Shown: one piece after another, positions 29,615 through 37,495 of the stretch
How positions within the stretch are numbered: position 1 is the first letter of the stretch
How the letters are laid out: each line of letters opens with the position of its first letter
Source: Paenibacillus guangzhouensis
Lineage (GTDB): Bacteria; Bacillota; Bacilli; Paenibacillales; Paenibacillaceae
NCBI RefSeq assembly: GCF_009363075.1
Contig: NZ_CP045293.1
Span: 806,001 to 870,000, forward strand
DNA length: 64,000 nucleotides
Direction: 5' to 3'
Program-made: the position numbers and the translations under genes
Notes under the pieces: generated by a model
Told to the model about the DNA's origin: nothing
Databases searched by the model: none
The model's input: the letters and a program-made list of their open reading frames with translations, nothing else

Positions 29615-30532
29615 ATGAAAATAAAAGCCATTGGGATTACTGAATTCGGAGCGCCCGAAGTGCTCCAAGTGATGAATGTTGAAATCGTGCCCCCTGGTTC
29701 TGGAGAAGTGCGGGTGAAGGTGAAGGCGGCGGGGGTTCAGCCGGTGGATGCGGCAGTGAGGAAAGGATTCTCCCCGCCTGGGACGGTAGTTACGGTTGGG
29801 ACGATCCCAGGCAATGAGTTCGCCGGTATCATTGATCAGATTGGTGAGGGCGTATCGCAATTTCAAGTCGGGGACGAGGTGCTTGGTTTTCGTCTATTGG
29901 GGAGTTACGCAGATTATGTGATCGTGAGCGAAGAACAGATTGTGCATAAACCGTCGAGGATGCCTTGGGAAGTTGCAGGAGGGTTATCCGGAGCGGGCCA
30001 GACAGCGGTTACGGCGCTAGAATTGCTAGATGTCAGCCAAGGGGATACAGTGTTGATCAATGGTGCAGCCGGAGCGGTAGGAACGATAGCGGTGCAAGTT
30101 GCACGGGCGTTCGGGGCCTCGGTCATCGGAACGGCGAGTGAAGCCAATCAGGAATATTTGCTTTCGCTGGGTGCGATACCTGTGATCTATGGTGAAGGGC
30201 TATCTGAGCGACTTCGCGCGCTTGCGCCAGAAGGCATACACGCAGCTGTGGATGCTGCAGGGGGCGATGGTCTGCGCGTTGCATGCGAGTTCGTCCTGGA
30301 TAAGAGCCGAGTCGGCACGATTGTTGCGTTCGATGTGGCTAGTGAGCTTGGAATTCGCGCAATACGCAGCCAACGCTCTAAGGCACGGTTAGCAAAGTTG
30401 ATCGATCTGTATGATGCTGGGAAGCTAAGCATTCATATTCGTGAGGCGTTCCCTATGGAGAGAGCAGCAGATGCGCACACCGTGGTAGAGAAAGGACATG
30501 GGCGCGGGAAAGTGGTTCTGGTCATGATGTAG
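29615..30532 (+). CDS. NADP-dependent quinone-oxidoreductase-like MDR protein
   Basis: This is a medium-chain dehydrogenase/reductase of 305 residues. GroES-like N-terminal domain (PGSGEVRVKVKAAGVQPVDAAVRKG; PGNEFAGIIDQIGEGVSQFQVGDEV), then a Rossmann domain (VLINGAAGAVGTIAVQVARAFGASVIGT). The structural zinc cysteines are absent, as in quinone oxidoreductases. C-terminus GHGRGKVVLVM is typical. ATG at 29615 follows AAAGGATGATGGAG. It is likely co-transcribed with the MFS gene and under the divergent LysR regulator. Confidence 0.9.
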   Translation: MKIKAIGITEFGAPEVLQVMNVEIVPPGSGEVRVKVKAAGVQPVDAAVRKGFSPPGTVVTVGTIPGNEFAGIIDQIGEGVSQFQVGDEVLGFRLLGSYADYVIVSEEQIVHKPSRMPWEVAGGLSGAGQTAVTALELLDVSQGDTVLINGAAGAVGTIAVQVARAFGASVIGTASEANQEYLLSLGAIPVIYGEGLSERLRALAPEGIHAAVDAAGGDGLRVACEFVLDKSRVGTIVAFDVASELGIRAIRSQRSKARLAKLIDLYDAGKLSIHIREAFPMERAADAHTVVEKGHGRGKVVLVMM

Positions 30533-30552
30533 GATGTACGTCAATCTATTGA

Positions 30553-30586
30553 AGTCGCTGTATGCGTTAGCATCGGCGGCTTTTTT
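30553..30586 (+). terminator. Terminator after the oxidoreductase gene
   Basis: Arms agtcgctg and cggcggct (with two G-T pairs) plus inner atgc/gcat, then six T. Confidence 0.75.
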
Positions 30587-30642
30587 GGCATACCTAGACA
30601 TGGATCGACAAGAAGGTAAAAATTAGGGTGTGGTCGAATTAA

Positions 30643-30774
30643 CAAAACAGAGAATATGCGGAGGGGGAGCTTGACATGCGCATCGAAGATTACGGCCATC
30701 AGCCCCATATGATCGGAGGCAATCCGAATGCTGTGAACGAGCGAATGATGGCATTTCTTGCAAAAATAGAATGA
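30643..30774 (+). pseudogene. Possible alpha/beta-hydrolase C-terminal remnant
   Basis: The frame encodes about 43 residues ending in MRIEDYGHQPHMIGGNPNAVNERMMAFLAKIE. The GHQPH motif followed by a helix resembles the catalytic-His end of an alpha/beta hydrolase. No upstream part is present, and there is a stop at 30640-30642. An ATG at 30676 with a GGAGGGGGAG site could instead give a real 32-residue peptide. Confidence 0.4.
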
Positions 30775-30829
30775 GTCACACCGTCCTGATGCGAAATGTA
30801 AAGGAATAGAATAATAAAGGGTGAACGCG

Positions 30830-31789
30830 TTGAAGCGTCTTAGCAAAGCCGAATTAGAGGAACGCCTTTCTGCGGATGTACGAAAGCGCACGATCATTGA
30901 TAACACCAAACACGGGCGAATCATAGAAAAGGTGCAATGCACATCACAAGTGGTACTTATCAAATATGGGGATGATCAAGGATTGGGGCAGGAAGTGCGT
31001 GCCTACGAACGACTCCGACATTTCCAGTCTAGCAATATTCCGCAAGTCTTCGTCTGTGAAATATCTTCAAGCGGCAATACCTTTCTCGCTTTGGAATGGA
31101 TCGACGGCAGGCACCCCGATTTTACAAGCGAACGAGACATTCATAGCACCTATTCAGTATTAGGTAAATGGACGGCTGAATGGTCTGATCGCGTCGGCGG
31201 CCATGACCAACTTTCTCAAGATACGTTGGATCGATTTTTTGCGTTTAATGATATGCTCGTGAAGCACCAAGAACTCATTCTGACGACAATAGGCGTACGT
31301 TTATATAATCAATTGCAGTTCATTACCGCCAATCAGGATTTTATCTTGCATACCATGAAACGGATGCCGAATACTTTTGACCCGGGTGACATTTCTTTAC
31401 ACAATACGATCATCGATCATCATGGGAATGTGATCTTCATTGATTTCGAATATGCCAGTGTCAGACCCATGATCATGCTGTTTGAGCACTATGGCGAAGG
31501 CTACGAATCCATCCCGAGCACACCAGAGCGAATCGAGCTCGCCATGCAAGCATTTCTAAAGACCTGGAATGCGAATGCGAGCCAGCCCCTTACTTGGGAA
31601 CAATTTCAATGCGGTCAAGTTTGTGCAAGATGCTGTTATAAGATGGGGAAATACAACTATTGGATCAAGAGAATGGCTGATGAGAGACATCGAGAAGAGA
31701 CACTTGAATGGATCAAGCAAGATCTAGCCCCTTTAGAAGAATTGGTTCGCCAGTTAGAACAACTTGTCGTGAACGATGCAACGTCGTGA
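30830..31789 (+). CDS. APH-like phosphotransferase family protein
   Basis: About 319 residues from TTG 30830 (AAAGGG upstream); a GTG at 30821 is also in frame but too close to that site. The kinase-like fold is suggested by a Lys strand (VVLIKYGDDQGLGQEVRAYERL), a hinge (FLALEWIDGR), a catalytic loop PGDISLHNTIID and a metal motif VIFIDFEYA. The usual HGD of aminoglycoside/choline kinases is PGD here, keeping Asp and Asn but losing His. The substrate is unknown, and resistance should not be assumed. It is followed at once by an SDR gene. Confidence 0.75.
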   Translation: MKRLSKAELEERLSADVRKRTIIDNTKHGRIIEKVQCTSQVVLIKYGDDQGLGQEVRAYERLRHFQSSNIPQVFVCEISSSGNTFLALEWIDGRHPDFTSERDIHSTYSVLGKWTAEWSDRVGGHDQLSQDTLDRFFAFNDMLVKHQELILTTIGVRLYNQLQFITANQDFILHTMKRMPNTFDPGDISLHNTIIDHHGNVIFIDFEYASVRPMIMLFEHYGEGYESIPSTPERIELAMQAFLKTWNANASQPLTWEQFQCGQVCARCCYKMGKYNYWIKRMADERHREETLEWIKQDLAPLEELVRQLEQLVVNDATS

Positions 31790-31840
31790 TTGTTCAAATT
31801 CACTGTATACAGGATAACAAAACAAAATGGAGGGGATACC

Positions 31841-32581
31841 ATGCGTCGGGATCATTTCATCATTACGGGGACATCAAGAGGGATTGGCGAACAGCTAGCC
31901 AAAATACTGTTAGAGCAGAATCACATGGTTCACGGCATAGCTAGAGGTGACTCTACTCTAACCGAATACCAGAATTATACCCATATCCATTATGATCTGA
32001 GCGATCCTATGGGCATATCTACCTTGATGGATTCGGTATTCAACCAGATCGATCTCCATCATGCGGATATGATCTGCCTTGTGAATAATGCAGCGATGGC
32101 AGAGCCGCTGAAACCGATTGAACAATGCACGCTGCATGAGATTAACCGAAGTCTGCAGATCAGTCTCATCGCCCCGATGCTGCTTACTTCATGTTTTATC
32201 CAGCTATCGGAGAATGTGCGAATTCGGCGGAAAATTATCAATATTTCTTCCGGCTCAGGAACGTATCCATCACCGGATATGAGCGTGTACTGCACAGCGA
32301 AGGCGGGGTTGAACATGTTCTCGCAATGTGTCGGCTTAGAGCAGGTTCGCAGTGACAACAACCCAGTCGAAATTATTGCCGTAGACCCCGGCATGGTCGA
32401 TACCGAGATGCAGATGCTCGCAAGAGAGAAGAGAGATGGCGAGTTCGAGATGGCCAAATATTTCAGACATGCGTATCAAACCGGTCAATTACTCACGACA
32501 GAAGCGCTGTGCAAGCATTTATTACAGATCATTGAGAAACCATTCGAATCTGGTAAGCTGGTTAAATATACAGAGGTCTAA
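31841..32581 (+). CDS. SDR family oxidoreductase (sepiapterin/benzil-reductase-like)
   Basis: I place the start at ATG 31841 (MRRDHFIITGTSRGIG) after a GGAGGGG site, giving 246 residues. Nucleotide motif TGTSRGIG, LVNNAA, catalytic Ser in INISSGSGTYPSP and YCTAK. The pattern NNPVEIIAVDPGMVDTEMQ resembles the Bacillus YueD ((S)-benzoin-forming benzil reductase) and sepiapterin-reductase group. The substrate is not predictable. It lies 51 bases after the APH-like gene and is probably co-transcribed. Confidence 0.85.
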   Translation: MRRDHFIITGTSRGIGEQLAKILLEQNHMVHGIARGDSTLTEYQNYTHIHYDLSDPMGISTLMDSVFNQIDLHHADMICLVNNAAMAEPLKPIEQCTLHEINRSLQISLIAPMLLTSCFIQLSENVRIRRKIINISSGSGTYPSPDMSVYCTAKAGLNMFSQCVGLEQVRSDNNPVEIIAVDPGMVDTEMQMLAREKRDGEFEMAKYFRHAYQTGQLLTTEALCKHLLQIIEKPFESGKLVKYTEV

Positions 32582-32664
32582 GCTCTGAGCTGCGTGCTTT
32601 TGACAGATCTCCAAAACATGATAGACTCTATAGAATAGAAGGTTGAACAAAGGGGTGTGGCTTC

Positions 32665-33174
32665 ATGCAGCGAGTTTTCTTTACCTCAGATCATCATTTT
32701 GGTCATCGCGGGATCATTGATTTCGAATCCAGACCTTTTCAGGGTGTAGAGGACATGGATCCTTATATGATTGAACGGTGGAATGCGGTGGTTGGTCAAG
32801 AGGATAAAGTCTTTCACCTAGGGGACTTCTCCTTCTGGAATCGCGAGCAGACTAAGCATATTGTCAGTCAGTTGAATGGATATAAACATCTGATTCTTGG
32901 GAATCATGATCGCGGCCGTTCGCGCGAGTGGTGGCTTGATGTGGGTTTTCATGAAGTAAGTGAGCATCCGATCATTTATCAGCAATTTTTCTTTCTGACG
33001 CATGAGCCGATGTATATGAACAAACATATGCCCTTCGTGAATGTGCACGGCCATATTCATAGTCAGAAGTACGAAGGAAAGAGCTACTTTAATGTAAGTG
33101 TTGAGCACTGGGACTATAAGCCGGTCTCGTTCGAACAGATTCGGGATGCGGTTGTCGTGAGTGAAGAACAATAA
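32665..33174 (+). CDS. Calcineurin-like metallophosphoesterase
   Basis: The 169-residue protein has the complete metal-binding set: SDHHFGH, HLGDFSFW, LGNHD and VNVHGHIHS. This compact single-domain type resembles putative metallophosphoesterases in phage and Bacillota. The substrate is unknown. ATG at 32665 follows AAAGGGGTG. A short hypothetical gene follows 45 bases later. Confidence 0.9.
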   Translation: MQRVFFTSDHHFGHRGIIDFESRPFQGVEDMDPYMIERWNAVVGQEDKVFHLGDFSFWNREQTKHIVSQLNGYKHLILGNHDRGRSREWWLDVGFHEVSEHPIIYQQFFFLTHEPMYMNKHMPFVNVHGHIHSQKYEGKSYFNVSVEHWDYKPVSFEQIRDAVVVSEEQ

Positions 33175-33219
33175 ATCTGCAATGATTACGCTTAATGAAG
33201 TTAATGGAGGATTTGGAAA

Positions 33220-33477
33220 ATGACAGAACAGCAGCATACCGGGCATGCAGAGCCAGGCGATAAAGTGAAAATTACCGGTAATAGCAACGACCATCCGTTC
33301 GAAATCGGCCAAGAGGTGTTGGTTACAAGCTGGTATGACTTTGAGCCTGCTGATGGGGAGTTCGGTGTTGAAGTGTCCGAGCATAAGGAAACAGAGCATT
33401 GGTTCATCAGGCATGCGGACTACACCATCGTAGAGCGTGGCAGTCATTTGATAATGGAAGATGATACATGTGGTTAA
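33220..33477 (+). CDS. Small hypothetical protein (85 aa)
   Basis: ATG at 33220 follows a GGAGGATTTGG site. The sequence (PGDKVKITGN, EIGQEVLVTSWYDFEPADGEFGVEV) suggests a small beta-barrel. No family is recognised. It probably shares a transcript with the metallophosphoesterase and ends just before a hairpin terminator. Confidence 0.7.
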   Translation: MTEQQHTGHAEPGDKVKITGNSNDHPFEIGQEVLVTSWYDFEPADGEFGVEVSEHKETEHWFIRHADYTIVERGSHLIMEDDTCG

Positions 33478-33482
33478 TCGTG

Positions 33483-33512
33483 AGAAGGAGAGGTCATTCG
33501 ACCTCTCCTTCT
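33483..33512. terminator. Bidirectional hairpin terminator
   Basis: Perfect 12-base arms agaaggagaggt and acctctccttct around a 6-base loop, placed between two convergent genes. It includes the last codons of the minus-strand small gene. Confidence 0.75.
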
Positions 33513-33664
33513 GTTTCGGTAATAACCGCGCTATAAGGTTTGTTATCATACGTGTGGTCGATATTTTGAATGAGTTGTTCGGTCTTCATCAGTGTCCTGT
33601 CCGCGAGGCCGAGATCATATAAGACACTCGGATTGGTGACGTGGTCTAAATCATCATGTTTCAT
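33494..33664 (-). CDS. Small hypothetical protein (56 aa)
   Basis: An ATG at 33664 on the minus strand follows GAAGGAGCAACGAG. The product starts MKHDDLDHVTNPSVLYDLGL and ends TETEGEVE. It is acidic and has no membrane segment or known motif. The good ribosome binding site and the neat fit between the terminator and the LysR gene support a real gene. Confidence 0.6.
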   Translation of the reverse strand: MKHDDLDHVTNPSVLYDLGLADRTLMKTEQLIQNIDHTYDNKPYSAVITETEGEVE

Positions 33665-33721
33665 CTCGTTGCTCCTTCGATTATCGAATGATTAATTTAT
33701 CTTTCCCGAACCGTAGAACCC

Positions 33722-34612
33722 TTATGACAATAGGCCAAAATATTCCTTCGTAAACGCAATCCACGCCCGAGATGCCCGCGATAAATATCCTTCCCGCCGC
33801 CAAGCCATAGATAGCTGCCAAGGCATGATCGGATTGATTAAGGCGACGGCCCGAACCTTCTCCGGGGCGAGCAAGCGACAGATTGTATCCGGCAGCATGG
33901 CGATTCCGATATCTGCACCCACCATTTCCCCGATAAAATCCCAATGTGAGCTCTCGCTTACAATTTGCGGCTCGAATCCGACGGCACGGCATTCATGGAT
34001 GATGCGTTCATGTAATGCGAACTGCTGGCTGAATAGGATGAATCGATCTTGGGACAGCTCATGCAGTTCAATGTGTTTACGGCTCGCCATCGGGTGTGAC
34101 GGATGCATGATGACCTTCAAGCGATCCTCGACGATAGGGAATGAATCGAACATCGCTTGATCGATCGGCCACAGCACAGCTCCAACGTCGATATCGCCTT
34201 CCACAATTCGTTCTTCAATTCGTTTGGCGCCGTCCTCCACCATATGGATTGTGATCCCAGGGTAAGCGGCCTGGAACTGCTTGATGACCATTGGAAAATA
34301 ACTCGAACCTGCCATTGGCGGAATCCCAATCCGGATATTTCCTTTGTTCAGATAGGTCAGATCATTGATTTCAGCCGTCAGCTGGTCGAATAACTGCAGA
34401 ATAGGTTCAGCGTATTGCATGATAGTCTCGCCGGCATCCGTTAATTTGATTTGTTTGCCATCCCGTACGAAGATTTCCGTATTTAATTCTTGCTCAAGAT
34501 TGATGATGGTTTTGCTGATCGTCGGCTGGGTAATATGTAGCGAGTCGGCGGCCTTGGTGAAGCTGTTGTAGCGGGCAATTTCTGTAATGTATTGTAAGTG
34601 CCGTATATCCAT
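33722..34612 (-). CDS. LysR family regulator of cidAB (CidR/YwbI-like)
   Basis: The 296-residue regulator starts at ATG 34612 (MDIRHLQYITEIARYNSFTKAA) after GAGAGGAG. HTH: AADSLHITQPTISKTIINLEQELN. The effector domain has PPMAGSSYFPMVIKQF. It is divergent from cidA/cidB, the arrangement of CidR in Staphylococcus and YwbI in Bacillus, where acetate or overflow metabolism activates the holin-like operon. Its role here is inferred from that synteny. Confidence 0.9.
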   Translation of the reverse strand: MDIRHLQYITEIARYNSFTKAADSLHITQPTISKTIINLEQELNTEIFVRDGKQIKLTDAGETIMQYAEPILQLFDQLTAEINDLTYLNKGNIRIGIPPMAGSSYFPMVIKQFQAAYPGITIHMVEDGAKRIEERIVEGDIDVGAVLWPIDQAMFDSFPIVEDRLKVIMHPSHPMASRKHIELHELSQDRFILFSQQFALHERIIHECRAVGFEPQIVSESSHWDFIGEMVGADIGIAMLPDTICRLLAPEKVRAVALINPIMPWQLSMAWRREGYLSRASRAWIAFTKEYFGLLS

Positions 34613-34655
34613 GGGAATGCTCCTCTCTTCATAGCTAAATGGAATGAAAATCATA

Positions 34656-34696
34656 ATATAAATTCATTTTACCTATGAAAATGAAATCTGTATACT
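34656..34696 (+). promoter_or_regulatory. Candidate cidAB promoter and LysR-type operator
   Basis: TATACT (34691-34696) has a weak TTTACC 17 bases upstream. The palindromic ATTCAT...ATGAAA/ATGAAAT stretch (34662-34686) lies across this promoter and could be the LysR binding site. Confidence 0.4.
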
Positions 34697-34725
34697 GGAT
34701 TTAGAGAGAGGGGATGGATTCATCC

Positions 34726-35100
34726 ATGAAGACACTACTTAGAACCGTCATCCAAGTTCTATTTTTCATTATTGTTGCCAAACTATCGGATGCATTTGCA
34801 GCATGGATTCATTCGCCTATACCCGGAACGATTATTGGCATCGCCGTATTATTTATCTTATTGAAATTCAACATCATACGTCTTAACTGGATTGAACAAG
34901 GCTCGAACTGGCTGCTCGCAGAAATGCTCTTATTCTTTATCCCTGCGGCTGTCGGCATAATTAAATACAAAAGCTTGATGGTTGAGAGCGGGCTGCGCAT
35001 GTCCATCACGATTCTCCTGAGTACGTTGGCCGTCATGATTTGTACGGGATTGATCAGTCAGCGGATCGCAGCCAAGAAGGAAGGAAATACGCCATGTTAG
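34726..35100 (+). CDS. cidA: CidA/LrgA family holin-like protein
   Basis: A 124-residue membrane protein with four hydrophobic segments. The conserved IPGTIIGIAVLFILL and LLFFIPAAVGIIKY motifs define the CidA/LrgA family, which modulates murein hydrolase activity and cell death or transports small acids. The start is either ATG 34726 or ATG 34714; the ribosome binding site (GAGAGGGG) is rather close to the latter. The end overlaps cidB by 7 bases. Confidence 0.9.
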   Translation: MKTLLRTVIQVLFFIIVAKLSDAFAAWIHSPIPGTIIGIAVLFILLKFNIIRLNWIEQGSNWLLAEMLLFFIPAAVGIIKYKSLMVESGLRMSITILLSTLAVMICTGLISQRIAAKKEGNTPC

Positions 35101-35771
35101 AAGCGATTTTTTGGTTGTTCATAACCGTAGCGATCTATTTTGCCTCGAAAAGATTATATAAAGCCTTTCCGAAAGTATACTTAACGCCTGTCTTGGTTGT
35201 ACCGATTATTGTCATTTTATTGATTCAATGCAGTGGGGTGTCCTTCCAATCGTATAATTCGGGAGCGGGTTGGTTGTCCGAGATGGTGAAGCCGGCAACG
35301 ATCGCGCTTGCGGTTATGCTCTACAAGCATGTTGATGTACTGAAAAAGAACGCTAAGGCCATCATGGTTAGCGTAGGCGCCGGTGCGATTATTGCGATCA
35401 TTACATCGGCAGGGATTGCAAATATGTTAGGACTTGCCAAGGAAATTACAGACTCGGTTGCACCGCGTTCTACAACCACGCCGATTGCGGTTTCCGTATC
35501 GGACATGATCGGTGGCATTCCAACCGTGACTGCGGTATCCACGCTGATTACGGGACTGCTAGGGATGATTCTTGGTCCGATGATTGTCAAATACTTCAGA
35601 ATTCATAGCTCAGTCGCAAGAGGAGCTTTGTTCGGAACAAGCGCACATGCCTGCGGCATCAGCAAAGCGCTCGAATACGACCCTGTGGCAGGTTCTGTTG
35701 CCGGCATCTCGATGATGGTCACCGCCTTTATTACGCTAGGTGTAGCCCCTTATATTATGATGTGGCTCTAA
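35094..35771 (+). CDS. cidB: CidB/LrgB family membrane protein
   Basis: The ATG at 35094 follows AAGGAAGG and gives 225 residues with six or more membrane helices. Family motifs LLIQCSGVSFQSYNSGAGWLSEMV, PRSTTTPIAVSVSDMIGG and RGALFGTSAHACGISKALE are all present. It acts together with CidA; homologues in plants and bacteria include glycolate/pyruvate-type transporters. The operon is two genes under the divergent LysR regulator. Confidence 0.93.
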   Translation: MLEAIFWLFITVAIYFASKRLYKAFPKVYLTPVLVVPIIVILLIQCSGVSFQSYNSGAGWLSEMVKPATIALAVMLYKHVDVLKKNAKAIMVSVGAGAIIAIITSAGIANMLGLAKEITDSVAPRSTTTPIAVSVSDMIGGIPTVTAVSTLITGLLGMILGPMIVKYFRIHSSVARGALFGTSAHACGISKALEYDPVAGSVAGISMMVTAFITLGVAPYIMMWL

Positions 35772-35808
35772 GCGCATTTGCGGCAAGAATCGTTATTTTC
35801 ATACGTAC

Positions 35809-35850
35809 AAAAAAACGCCCATCCGGATGCTGCGGAAGTAGGCGTTTTTT
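35809..35850. terminator. Bidirectional terminator after cidB
   Basis: Arms aaaaaacgcc and ggcgtttttt around an inner ccg/cgg stem. A-run and T-run on either side serve both the plus and minus genes. Confidence 0.8.
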
Positions 35851-35860
35851 AGTTTGCGAG

Positions 35861-36229
35861 CTACTTTTTCTTCTTGCTCGCCTTAATGATGTCATGTTGT
35901 GGTTGAGCATGGAATTCTTGCTGTTGTCCTTGGAATTGCCCTCGGTGTCCGCCGCCCCCCATGTGTCCGCCACCCATATGGCCACCTCCCATATGACCGT
36001 CATGGAACCCATTATGGAAGCCATTGTGGAAGCCATTGTGGAAGCCATCATGGAACCCGTCGTGGAAGCCGCCGATGAAAACGGGGAAGAAGAACGGTGT
36101 GTAGCTTGGATAATACGGGTAAGGGTATGGATAAGGCGTTGGATAGTATGGATTTTGGTAATAAGGATATGGATATGGGGAGTACCCGTCATAGTTAGAA
36201 TCTTGATACATCGAAGGAACATAGGTCAT
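35861..36229 (-). CDS. Repetitive Tyr/Pro- and Gly/His-rich protein (spore-coat-like)
   Basis: The 122-residue protein has three low-complexity zones. Residues about 15-45 are YPYPYY-type repeats. At about 53-78 a GFHDGFHNG repeat runs six times. Then come HMGGG repeats and a basic KKKK tail. A strong AGGAGG precedes the ATG at 36229. Such His/Gly/Tyr-rich small proteins are common among spore coat and exosporium proteins of Bacillales, and the histidines could bind metal. No homologue is recognised with certainty, so function is inference. Confidence 0.75.
   Translation of the reverse strand: MTYVPSMYQDSNYDGYSPYPYPYYQNPYYPTPYPYPYPYYPSYTPFFFPVFIGGFHDGFHDGFHNGFHNGFHNGFHDGHMGGGHMGGGHMGGGGHRGQFQGQQQEFHAQPQHDIIKASKKKK
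36001..36072. repeat. Six 12-bp tandem repeats inside the repetitive protein gene
   Basis: Unit (plus strand) approximately yrtggaagccat, six copies in register, each encoding Gly-Phe-His-Asn/Asp on the minus strand. Copies 3 and 4 are identical, which suggests slippage or recent duplication. Confidence 0.85.
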
Positions 36230-36320
36230 TTGGATTCATCCTCCTGGTTGTTGAGTATAGAATAGCGTATGCTATACTCCGCAATCGGGACACTCGCCCG
36301 GTCAATTATGGGCGAATGAC

Positions 36321-36659
36321 CTAAGGTCGGATCGTCACGTGTGTACCTATAGAAACCATTGATGCCAGCTGAAGAACATCCTCATTATACATGCGTATAC
36401 ATCCATGCGAGACTTCATGGCCGATGGAAGATGGATCATTTGTGCCATGAATGCCGTAATGCGGCTTCGATAATCCCATCCAGAAGGCTCCGAATGGACC
36501 ACCGGGATTAGGCACTTTATTGATAATTTCAAATTCTCCGCTTGGTGTCTGAGTGACCATCTTCCCGATGCCAACAGGGAATCCGCGAACGGCACGATCT
36601 CCGTCTAATACATACAGCATCCGATCTGAAAGATCGATGATAATACGGTATTGCGGCAT
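36321..36659 (-). CDS. YkuD-type L,D-transpeptidase
   Basis: The 112-residue protein contains the catalytic motif [18 protein letters not shown], with its conserved His and Cys, plus [17 protein letters not shown] and [11 protein letters not shown]. It is a minimal YkuD domain without signal peptide or LysM. Such proteins cross-link peptidoglycan 3-3, and Bacillus YkuD is made in the mother cell during sporulation. ATG at 36659 follows AAGGAGGG. Confidence 0.92.
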   Translation of the reverse strand: MPQYRIIIDLSDRMLYVLDGDRAVRGFPVGIGKMVTQTPSGEFEIINKVPNPGGPFGAFWMGLSKPHYGIHGTNDPSSIGHEVSHGCIRMYNEDVLQLASMVSIGTHVTIRP

Positions 36660-36835
36660 TTGCGCGTACCCTCCTTACAATATGTTAAGCCACTTATAAC
36701 AAGGTATGTCGTATGGAGGGAAGGGGATCATCTCTAAAAAACAAATTCGACCTGTGTACTTGCCCATACCAACGTGTCATCGCCAACATACAATGTCCCG
36801 TACCAAATAAATCTTCTTCAGAGAGGGGGAGGAGC

Positions 36836-36940
36836 ATGGGAGCAGAAGATAGAGGCGTTGGCGGTTTGTTCACGAGTACAGGTACGATTTTGGTGCTTTT
36901 CATCCTTTTGGTAATCGTAAGTTGTGCATGTCTGTTTTAA
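36836..36940 (+). CDS. YjcZ-like small membrane protein (34 aa)
   Basis: ATG at 36836 follows GAGAGGGGGAGGAGC. The product is a short soluble head (MGAEDRGVGGLFTSTG) and one membrane helix ending VIVSCACLF. This fits the YjcZ family of tiny sporulation-associated proteins. Being only 34 residues, the family call is tentative. Confidence 0.65.
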   Translation: MGAEDRGVGGLFTSTGTILVLFILLVIVSCACLF

Positions 36941-36971
36941 GCGTCAATTTACGGAATAACCTCTCCTACAA

Positions 36972-37003
36972 CAAAAGGTAGCCGACATCGGCTACCTTTT
37001 TGC
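36972..37003 (+). terminator. Terminator
   Basis: Arms aaaaggtagccga and tcggctaccttttt, perfect stem with a short loop. Confidence 0.8.
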
Positions 37004-37035
37004 TATCATGTTGCCCCTAACATCTGGGCGATTCC

Positions 37036-37482
37036 TTATTCATTTCGAGATGCGTGTTGGATGCCGATCATCGATTTGACGATGAATTGACATTCCGCTT
37101 TGCGGAACACCGTACCACCCTGAATCGTAACCTCATGCTCTGTATGGTGAATGATCCGATTCTCATGGCAGATGAGTCGATCCTTATGCCAAATGGACAC
37201 AGGAGATTGAAAATAGATTGCATTATCAAATTGAACAGGCTCATGCATGACAAATCGAACATTTCCTGACCGATAGGCAGGATCTCGTGCCAGCTCAGAA
37301 CGAACTTCCACGGGTTCCATTAGCTCGATTTTCGCGATTTGTTCGACCGGTATTCGAATGCCTTCGGGTGCGAGGGTGATCATCTCTTCCTGTTCATCCC
37401 ATTCACTAAGGGTCCCTTGCGCAGTCAGCTGCATCCGTTGACCATAATAGACGATGACTTGTTTCCCTACTAACTTTTCCAT
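37036..37482 (-). CDS. Hypothetical protein (148 aa)
   Basis: ATG at 37482 follows AAGGGAG; a longer in-frame start at 37554 would run into ung. The product starts MEKLVGKQVIVYYGQRMQL and is mostly predicted beta strands (GTLSEWDEQEEMITLAPEGIRIPVEQIAKIEL), suggestive of an LSm/SH3-like barrel. A second part contains SIWHKDRLICHENRIIHH. No family is recognised. It follows ung by 13 bases in the same direction and is probably co-transcribed. Confidence 0.75.
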   Translation of the reverse strand: MEKLVGKQVIVYYGQRMQLTAQGTLSEWDEQEEMITLAPEGIRIPVEQIAKIELMEPVEVRSELARDPAYRSGNVRFVMHEPVQFDNAIYFQSPVSIWHKDRLICHENRIIHHTEHEVTIQGGTVFRKAECQFIVKSMIGIQHASRNE

Positions 37483-37495
37483 AGCCCTAGCTCCC

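Noticed and set aside
32818-33549. 243-codon minus-strand frame over the metallophosphoesterase
   Set aside because: It crosses two plus-strand genes and the terminator at 33483-33512, and has no credible start.
36001-36072. 12-bp repeats considered as a CRISPR-like array
   Set aside because: The units are contiguous, with no spacers, and in frame with a coding sequence.
35762-36265. 167-codon plus-strand frame opposite the repetitive protein
   Set aside because: It starts inside the end of cidB, runs through a terminator, and its repeats (MEAIVEAI) just mirror the 12-bp tandem repeats; the minus-strand gene has the AGGAGG.
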